The position numbers and the translations under genes were made by a program. A DNA stretch of 5,487 nt from Globobulimina sp. (taxonomy: Eukaryota; Foraminifera; Rotaliida): the NCBI GenBank assembly GCA_003354225.1, contig PIVH01000545.1, positions 1 to 5,487 of the forward strand, written 5' to 3'. Positions 1 through 5,487 of this stretch are shown here, one piece after another; the first letter of the stretch is position 1; the number at the start of each line of letters is the position of its first letter. Under the pieces are notes generated by a model that was not told the DNA's origin, searched no databases, and was given only the letters and a program-made list of their open reading frames with translations.

Positions 1-3000
1 ATAATAATGACAACACCGCCTAATACCCATTTGTCCGGATTGTGTTTTGTTTTAAGTGGCGCAGTAAATACAAAAGTAGGACCTCTTTGTTGAGTTTGAT
101 AGACCGGACATTGATAAATGCCATTTTTCTCTTGTTTTGAGGATAATATGGTTTTACAATTCACCACTGGCAAAGGCGAAATCATTTCTCTTGGCTCGGA
201 TTCTTGCAATATAGATTGCTGTACATTCCATTGTGCGCCTTCCAGGTTTAAACCAGTAATATATGCCCCATCTCTCGCAGGTTCGTCAATATCCGATGGC
301 AGTTTCCTTGTAACTTCAGTAATGATCGCTAGTTTATCCAATTCTAAATTATTTTTTCTAGCGGCCACCTGCATCACTGCAGTTAAAAATGATTGTGGGT
401 TGAATAAATATGCAACATTGACGACAGAGGGTATTGATGTTGGATTATCGACCCATTCTTGTAATTGCTGTGCCCTTTCTATTAAATCTCGTATCCATGA
501 CGGCAAAGCGCGCAATGATGGAAAGGCTAAATTACTCCATGTTGATGGTATGCGCTCAAAAAATAAGGACTCCTGCAATTCTTCCATTCGCTCAGTCATT
601 GTCAGTTCGCCGTGTAAACCTAAATCCAACTCCGCCAATGACCGCTTCATTTCGGTAATCAATTTATTCATTCTTTCGCATTCTTGCAAAAATACATATT
701 GATACGGTCCTCGATCTTCAATACATAGCGATGACAATATTTCATCCATATCAAACGATATATCGTCCATTTTATCTAAAATTTCTTCTAAAATTGATGC
801 AGCTCTTTGTTGTGGATTCTGGGCACTATCCGATGTTGAATTATCTTTTGGTTGTAATTCCATAATAGAGGCAAATAAATCGGTTGATTCTTGCGTTCTG
901 ACTGCGATCTCTGTATTTGGATGCAAACCATATATTATTGGCGACTCTGTACTTGGGAGGTATTCATCCATATAACTAAAATATTCATCATACTGCAATG
1001 CACCCGGCGCATTAAAGGTGCTCTCATCAACCTTACTTTTGCACTCCTCCTCTACAAAAGGGATCATATTTAATTCGTCAAATAACTCATTTTTCATATA
1101 ATATTTGAGATACGTATTACATAACAATCGATCCCAATCATCCGTAATATGGCCACCATACATAATCTCACCAAATATATATCGTAAATCTGCCCAAGGT
1201 ATCTTATTTGAGGAGGCATTCTCTAACTTATTTACTAACACAGTACCACTATTCACCAAATCGCCCGTATTAAATGGATACACTGCATTCCATCCTTTCG
1301 GGCCAAACTTTTTACGTTCAATCATTACAGCATGGAACCAGCATAATGCAAATTGAATGGATTTAACTTGCGATTCGCGGAAATCAAATTCTTGTTTATC
1401 AAAGGAGGCAAATGCCCGCTTTAAATTTGCTTTCATGCCTTCTGGTGGTTCGTTGGTTAATTTTATGGATCTCTCTAAGATTCCAATTGGTATTCCCGAT
1501 GATGGTTCGGCCGATAAAAATACTCGAAAATCATCATGTGTCTTTGCTTGTGGTTCACAATATTCATCTAAACATTTTTCTAATTCTTTACACCATTTTG
1601 GCATTAAATGAATATTTTCTAATACGACCCAATGTCCTTCGCGATGTGCTAGCTCTAATGTTTTCATTGCAATCACATCCTGTCCTTGGCCCATGGCAAC
1701 GCGATGATATTTACCACTCGATACTAAGCCACGTTTGTTTGCAATGTTATATACAGTTTGCACTGGATCTGCGCCTGCAGACAATATAAAAAATACTGGC
1801 GTCGAATTATTACTGTCATCTAACGAGGATGTCAATACTTCATGGAATGATTTACCTGCATCCAATTCTATATATAATTGCCCGTTTGGCAAGGCAGAAG
1901 CTACAAATTTGCTGATTGCTACAGTCATTCTATCCGGTCGCATACATCGAACAATACATAATTTTGCAAATGGATCTTCTGTATCTAATTTTCGCCAATC
2001 TAAGGGTAATGAGGATTGTTCCGGTGCTTGTTTTAAATACCATTCTTTAAATCTATTTGGTGAGGCCACTAAATCAGATACAAATCTCTCTAAACCGGTG
2101 CCCGATGAACCACTTAATTCACACAATTTGCATAATCCACTCCATGCTGCATCGGGTAACCAAGCAATTGGATTTTCAACGCCATATTTTCTTTGGCCAA
2201 AGATTAAAAATTGAAAATAGGTGGCATCATATTTTATTTTATCGCCTAAATGAGCCAATGCATTTTTTTGCATTAATTTGAATGTTAACTGAGATGAAAA
2301 TATTAATTTAGGTTTTTCAAATAATCCGCGCGAGACCCACGTAAACACAACAAATCTTATCTCATCTCGCAAAAATAAAACTCTTTCATTTACGTTTTCA
2401 GATTTTTTCGCTTTTACCATTGCTTTATAAAAAAATGTGATGAATGCATCTAATGAATATTGGTACATATGGTCAATAACATTTAATTGAATTAATAAGA
2501 AATAAATCCACGATGCTTCCTGCGCAACACTTCGATACTCATTCCGGGCATTATTGATTTCAATCTCTTTTTCTTTTGCTTGTTTTACTTTGATTTCAAT
2601 CTCTTTCGAGGCTTTTTTCGTATTTTCTAAACCTTCAATCAATGAAACATCCGATAATATATCATCTGGCGCATTACTTAATTTATATAACAATTCATTC
2701 TCTAAATCGTTTAATTTCACCATATATTGATTAATACTTCGCATTAATAATCTTTTTGTTTCTTCTAATTCTGGTTTTTCATCATTCACAACCAATGCTA
2801 ATAACTGTTCTTCCAAACCATTCTCTGTGACAATAAAATTAATTAATGTACATTGCGCAAATAATTCCGGTCTATAATTTGGATTCGATAATTTGGTTTG
2901 TAAATATAATTTAAACTTTGGATCATAATCTTTCTCTTCGCCGGCAATCTTTATTCGCATACTTCGCCCTTTTTTGATGATGGCCCGCGAAAGAATTGGA

Positions 3001-5487
3001 TCTAAGGTTGGATCAATATTTTCCGACACATTCTCGATCAATACGGTTTTGCCTTGTTCTACACATCGAATCATTAACGATAACCAACGCGGATGGTTTA
3101 AATTGATGATTACCAGACCATCATCACCGCCGCAATGATTACGTATCCATTTAATGCCTTGTTGTTGCGGATCAATCATCAATGGCCATCGACTACACAT
3201 GGTCACAATGGCCGCATTCTCAATGGATATACTGTCCACCGGCAGTCCTTCATTTGCCCATCGGGCTTGATCCGAAACAGTGGTTAATACATCTTTTGGT
3301 AATAATTCCCCGCTGGCAATACTGTCACTGAGCGGGATTTGTTTATCAATCAAATCGGATAACCAATATTTTTCCCACAGTTCTTTACGAAATGACGAAT
3401 TAAAGGCACCAATATAGGATACAAAGGCAGCGGATAACAAGACGTCACCAACTAAAGTATGCTGCTTTTTCTCTAAATTACTGATTCCTAAGCTCCATCG
3501 TTTATTTTCATCGGATAGGCCACCGACTAACCTCTCCGCCAATTCTAACCTGTCCTGACATGCAGCAGCATCCGCTTCTACTTTATTTTTCTCGGCGATG
3601 GCTGCTTGCAATTCATCCGTTACACGTTTTAACAGTGCTTCTTTTGCTGCAACATCTCGTTCTACTTTTTCAAGAATGGCCATTGCTGCGGCATGTTCCG
3701 CTTCTGCTTCACGAGCTGCTGCCATTTTTGGTGCCACTTCCTTATATATTCCGTTATATTGCACAATTGCAACTACCCAAACACATAAGTTTGCAGCAGC
3801 TACACTAATTTTACTCATTGCAGTCTTATTAAAATATTCTTTCTGTAATACGGGGCCCACTAATTTTAATAATCCAGCATCAATTTCTTCAGCATTATAA
3901 TTTTCTAATTCGCGTTTGAATGCATCCACATTTTTCATCATTGATTGAGATCTCTTCCATGAATGATTCTTTTTTTCCCCATCTTTTAATATTAATACAG
4001 CTTTGGTAACATCTAATATTTTGGGATCGGGTGTTTTTAATGATTTTAATTCTGTCAATGATGCTTTGGTCAAACAATTGACGGCATTTTTAGCTGCATT
4101 CAAGGCTGGCATTGCTTTTTTTAATGTCTCCTCACATTCAGCTTTTATGCCATTGGCGCGTTGCAATACAATCGAAGCTTTAGCTTTTTCTTCCAACGCA
4201 ATCGCTTTCTCAGCATCTACTTTTACTCGTTCTTTACCACATTTTTCAATTAATAAATTTGCGGCAACTTTTTTTTCTTCCACAATTTCTAATTTCTTAA
4301 TTAAATCTTCTTTTAAAGAGGCTACATCTTTGGCTGTTTTCTGCAAAGTTGCGATACCTTTATCTAATCTCTGTATTTGTTGATATAATTCGTCAGATTG
4401 TTTCTTAAATAATTTCTTATAAAAATCGATTAATTCTAAAAATGATTTTGGTGTGGTATAATTATATCTTTTTTCCACTTGGAAATATTTATCTGACATT
4501 GTATTTACGCTGATATGGTCATGCGCCATATGGTGGGCAATTTTATCCCGCTGTTCATCCGATAATATATCCGCTAATTCTTCAGATTCGCCCAAAAATC
4601 TATACGCAACAGAGGTTAATGCATCGTAAGGCCATGCAAAAAACCAATCCAATGATGTACAATTAATCAATGCGGGGAATTTACGACAGCGGACTCGAAA
4701 TGCTTCACCAACGGGACTGAAACATAAAACTAAATGCAGGTTTTTGCTCACTTTATTAATAAAATATTCGTGCATCTTATATCGATTTGTATCATCGATA
4801 TTATTTGCTTTAAATTCACTTCGTAAACTCTGATATATTGAATCTTTCTCATCCTCACCAAATAATGATGGTATATCACCCGAGGATAATAAATCATTAA
4901 TATAAACTAACCATTTTTCATCGACAATTTGCGAATCAGTCAACATAAAACTAACTCCTTCATTTTTTACGCCGCATCTCATATATAATTGTTTAATATC
5001 TTCTAACAAATCAACAGATGAATATAAGCGAGTGACTTGGATTTGAAATACTTGGTAGCCACAAATCCACGAAGCTAGTCTGGTTAGTGACTGTTTACCG
5101 GAACCACCGACGCCAATTAAAAATGCGTTTCCTTTTGGACTCGATATGATGCGCGCAATGCGAACAATGTGATTCATCGCCATCTCGAACAATACTAATG
5201 GTAATTGGGCGTTGTTCTCATTGTAATCTGCTAAAAAACATTCCAACGATTTGTTTAATTCCGAGTATGATTGTATTGGCGTATACGCTTTTTCGCTATG
5301 TATAAATGAACCAAATAATAATGGCTGCGCACTTAATTCGTCTTGATCATAATCTGCAAAATTCTTTTTACTTAATTCTTTAACAACATCTGTAAATGCA
5401 TCCACATCATGTTGATCAATTAAACGATCACCAAATACGCGGGTTACTTCATGTACCCATAAGCGAATAAATTCAATTTCATTTAAT
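1..5487 (-). CDS. Axonemal dynein heavy chain, outer-arm beta type (DNAH9/11/17-like), C-terminal motor part; partial at both ends
   Basis: This is the ATP-driven motor subunit of a ciliary or flagellar outer dynein arm. It slides doublet microtubules by coupling ATP hydrolysis in the AAA ring to binding by the stalk tip. The reverse complement is open for 1828 codons (bases 5486 to 3). It covers roughly the last 40% of a family protein usually about 4,500 residues long. In order I see the AAA3 end, AAA4 with P-loop GVGGSGKQS (residues 125-133), an antiparallel coiled-coil stalk with its microtubule-binding tip, AAA5 with strut, AAA6, and the long C-terminal domain. Beta-class wording includes LTELKS at the stalk tip, MYGGHITDDWDR, YGLHPN-EI, LDLGL-GELT, FNPQSFLTA and the end KWVLGGV. 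No start or stop codon lies in the window. The paralog cannot be fixed from this fragment, so no symbol is given. Family identity is very secure; the beta subclass is likely. Confidence 0.97.
3..1391 (-). other. Dynein C-terminal domain, complete except for the last few residues
   Basis: Residues about 1366-1828 are the long C-terminal domain that caps one face of the AAA ring and modulates motor output. Landmarks in order are FALCWFHAVMIERKKFGPKG (1379-1398), IMYGGHITDDWDR (1441-1453, bases 1128-1166), YGLHPNTEI (1519-1527, bases 906-932), LQECERMN (1600-1607), LDLGLHGELTMT (1620-1631, bases 594-629), YLFNPQSFLTAVMQ (1693-1706, bases 369-410), GAYITGLNLEGAQW (1740-1753) and CPVYQTQQRGPTFVF (1793-1807). 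The visible end KWVLGGVVII corresponds to the family terminus, usually near 'KWVLAGVALLL', so only a few residues and the stop are missing. Confidence 0.92.
1392..2531 (-). other. AAA6 module
   Basis: Residues about 986-1365. The module begins with the helix block QEASWIYFLLIQLN (989-1002) and SLDAFITFFYKAM (1011-1023). PVFFILSAGADPVQTV (1230-1245) matches the AAA6 strand that usually reads 'FFLLSPG-DP'. RVAMGQGQ (1262-1269) and GHWVVLENIHLMPKW (1284-1298, bases 1593-1637) are the standard following motifs. No Walker A lysine is present, as expected, because AAA6 is structural. FRVFLSAEP (1320-1328) is followed by a loop that looks shorter than usual, and then by SIKLTNEPPEGMKANL (1340-1355). 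Edges are approximate. Confidence 0.88.
2532..3470 (-). other. AAA5 module with strut/buttress helices
   Basis: Residues about 673-985. AAA5 does not bind nucleotide in dyneins, and no P-loop is present. Where one would stand the sequence reads RWPLMIDPQQQGIKWI (766-781, bases 3144-3191), the expected family form. ENAAIVT (756-762), VLIENVSENIDPTLDPIL (815-832), the block around KLYLQTKLSNPNYRPE (859-874) and TLINFIVTENGLEEQLL (880-896) follow in the usual order. From about residue 905 the chain becomes a charged helical pair (KPELEETKRLL to KEKEIEINNARNEY), which is the strut that props the stalk. Edges are approximate. Confidence 0.88.
2554..2606 (-). repeat. Short direct repeat inside the dynein strut (two 17-bp copies, 36 bp apart)
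   Basis: The plus-strand sequence TTGATTTCAATCTCTTT occurs exactly at 2554-2570 and again at 2590-2606. The offset of 36 bp is exactly 12 codons. In the protein both copies read KEIEI (residues 961-965 and 973-977) within a charged helix. This is a small coding repeat, not a mobile or regulatory element. Confidence 0.8.
3471..3728 (-). other. Stalk coiled-coil helix CC2
   Basis: Residues about 587-672 form the returning stalk helix. It is very rich in Ala, Glu and Lys, for example AAAREAEAEHAAAMAILEK (589-607), and closes with ERLVGGLSDENKRW (651-664), the family landmark near the end of CC2. It pairs with CC1. Its shift in register against CC1 is known to set microtubule affinity in dyneins. 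The alanine richness explains the GC-richer plus-strand patch around 3540-3730. Confidence 0.87.
3729..4109 (-). other. Microtubule-binding domain at the stalk tip
   Basis: This segment lies between two conserved prolines, Pro460 (MPALNAAKNAV, 459-469) and Pro586 (KEVAPKMAA, 582-590), that flank the dynein microtubule-binding domain. It includes LTELKSLKTPD (477-487), the helix that contacts tubulin in this family. Other landmarks are VTKAVLIL (493-500), SWKRSQSMMKNVDAF (509-523), and SVAAANLCVWVVAIVQY (561-577) before the return helix. At about 125 residues the domain has the normal size, with no large flap insertion. Conservation is clear but looser than in the ring. Confidence 0.87.
4110..4451 (-). 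other. Stalk coiled-coil helix CC1
   Basis: Residues about 346-459 begin with PKSFLELIDFYKKLF (346-360), the family landmark where the stalk leaves AAA4. A Lys/Glu-rich, glycine-poor helix with hydrophobic residues in heptad-like spacing follows and ends at Pro460. This is the outgoing arm of the antiparallel coiled coil that relays the nucleotide state to the microtubule-binding tip. The length, about 110 residues, is normal for the family. The Lys codons are AAA-rich, giving T-rich runs on the plus strand. Confidence 0.88.
4452..5336 (-). other. AAA4 module with intact P-loop
   Basis: Residues about 51-345 form AAA4, a regulatory ATP-binding module of the ring from which the stalk emerges. 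The Walker A motif GVGGSGKQ (residues 125-132, bases 5091-5114) keeps the lysine and the GxxGxGK spacing, so nucleotide binding is expected. A Walker B-like strand FMLTDSQ (180-186, bases 4929-4949) has D-S where a catalytic D-E would stand. TD(S/A)Q is the usual form in axonemal AAA4, so this module probably binds or turns over ATP slowly. INDLLSSGDIPSLF (196-209) and LVLCFSPVGEAFRVRCRKFP (252-271), followed by NCTSLDWF (275-282), are the standard downstream family blocks. Domain edges are approximate. Confidence 0.9.
5337..5486 (-). other. End of AAA3 module (helical lid), partial
   Basis: Residues 1-50 of the visible protein contain IRLWVHEVTRVFGDRL (residues 7-22). This matches the helix that closes AAA3 in axonemal dyneins, where the family reads close to 'IRLW-HE--RV-GDRL'. 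The AAA3 nucleotide-binding motifs lie upstream, outside the window. The lower edge is approximate. Confidence 0.8.

Noticed and set aside
118-702. Plus-strand open frame of 194 codons
   Set aside because: It lies wholly antisense to the conserved dynein C-terminal domain. Its translation is a Ser/Cys/Asn-rich string with no recognisable domain. The minus-strand frame explains these bases fully.
1105-2281. Several plus-strand open frames of 74-159 codons in this stretch
   Set aside because: All lie opposite conserved AAA6 and C-terminal dynein motifs, overlap one another in different frames, and show no family features. They are antisense shadows.
3895-4077. Minus-strand 60-codon frame overlapping the stalk tip
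   Set aside because: It is in a different frame from the dynein gene, inside the microtubule-binding domain, and has no independent support.
3560-4383. Plus-strand frames rich in Leu, Ala and Ser, suggesting membrane or secreted proteins
   Set aside because: They are the antisense of the Ala/Glu/Lys-rich stalk coiled coil. Complementing GCA, GAA and AAA codons gives Cys/Ser/Phe/Leu-like strings that only mimic hydrophobic segments.
2400-4450. T-rich plus-strand runs as possible promoters or terminators
   Set aside because: They are AAA/AAG lysine and TTA-type codons of the helical dynein segments seen from the other strand. They fall in coding sequence and have no adjacent gene to serve.
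1-5487. Giant-virus or bacterial origin for an intronless cytoskeletal motor gene
   Set aside because: Nothing viral or bacterial is visible, and no neighbouring gene is in the window. An ordinary nuclear gene of an intron-poor ciliated eukaryote is the simpler reading.

Overview
The whole window lies inside one protein-coding gene, read on the minus strand. Translating the reverse complement from base 5486 down to base 3 gives 1828 consecutive codons with no stop. The product is recognisably the C-terminal part of an axonemal dynein heavy chain, most like the outer-arm beta class (animal DNAH9/DNAH11/DNAH17, Chlamydomonas ODA4-type). Neither end of the gene is present. The 5' part (tail, linker, AAA1, AAA2 and most of AAA3) lies beyond base 5487. 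The stop codon lies just beyond base 1, because the last residues visible are the family's C-terminal 'KWVL-G-V' strand.

From high to low coordinates, which is N- to C-terminal, the layout is as follows: end of the AAA3 module (about 5486-5337); AAA4 with an intact P-loop (about 5336-4452); stalk helix CC1 (about 4451-4110); microtubule-binding domain (about 4109-3729); stalk helix CC2 (about 3728-3471); AAA5 with its strut/buttress helices (about 3470-2532); AAA6 (about 2531-1392); and the large C-terminal domain (about 1391-3). All domains follow in the family order with no internal frameshift, stop or visible intron. Domain edges are approximate, taken from remembered family landmarks.

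The organism is a eukaryote with motile cilia or flagella. The gene is AT-rich: leucine is mostly TTA, and codons generally end in A or T. A 5.5-kb stretch of dynein without an intron points to an intron-poor protist or a similar lineage. All glutamines I read are CAA or CAG, and no TAA, TAG or TGA occurs in frame. This fits the standard nuclear code and argues against Tetrahymena/Paramecium-type (TAA/TAG = Gln) or Euplotes-type (TGA = Cys) codes. I cannot name the species.

I found no second gene, RNA gene, mobile element, CRISPR array or regulatory site. Open frames on the plus strand are antisense shadows of the dynein gene. There is no sign of a new system here. The points worth a second look are small departures from the family inside the motor.
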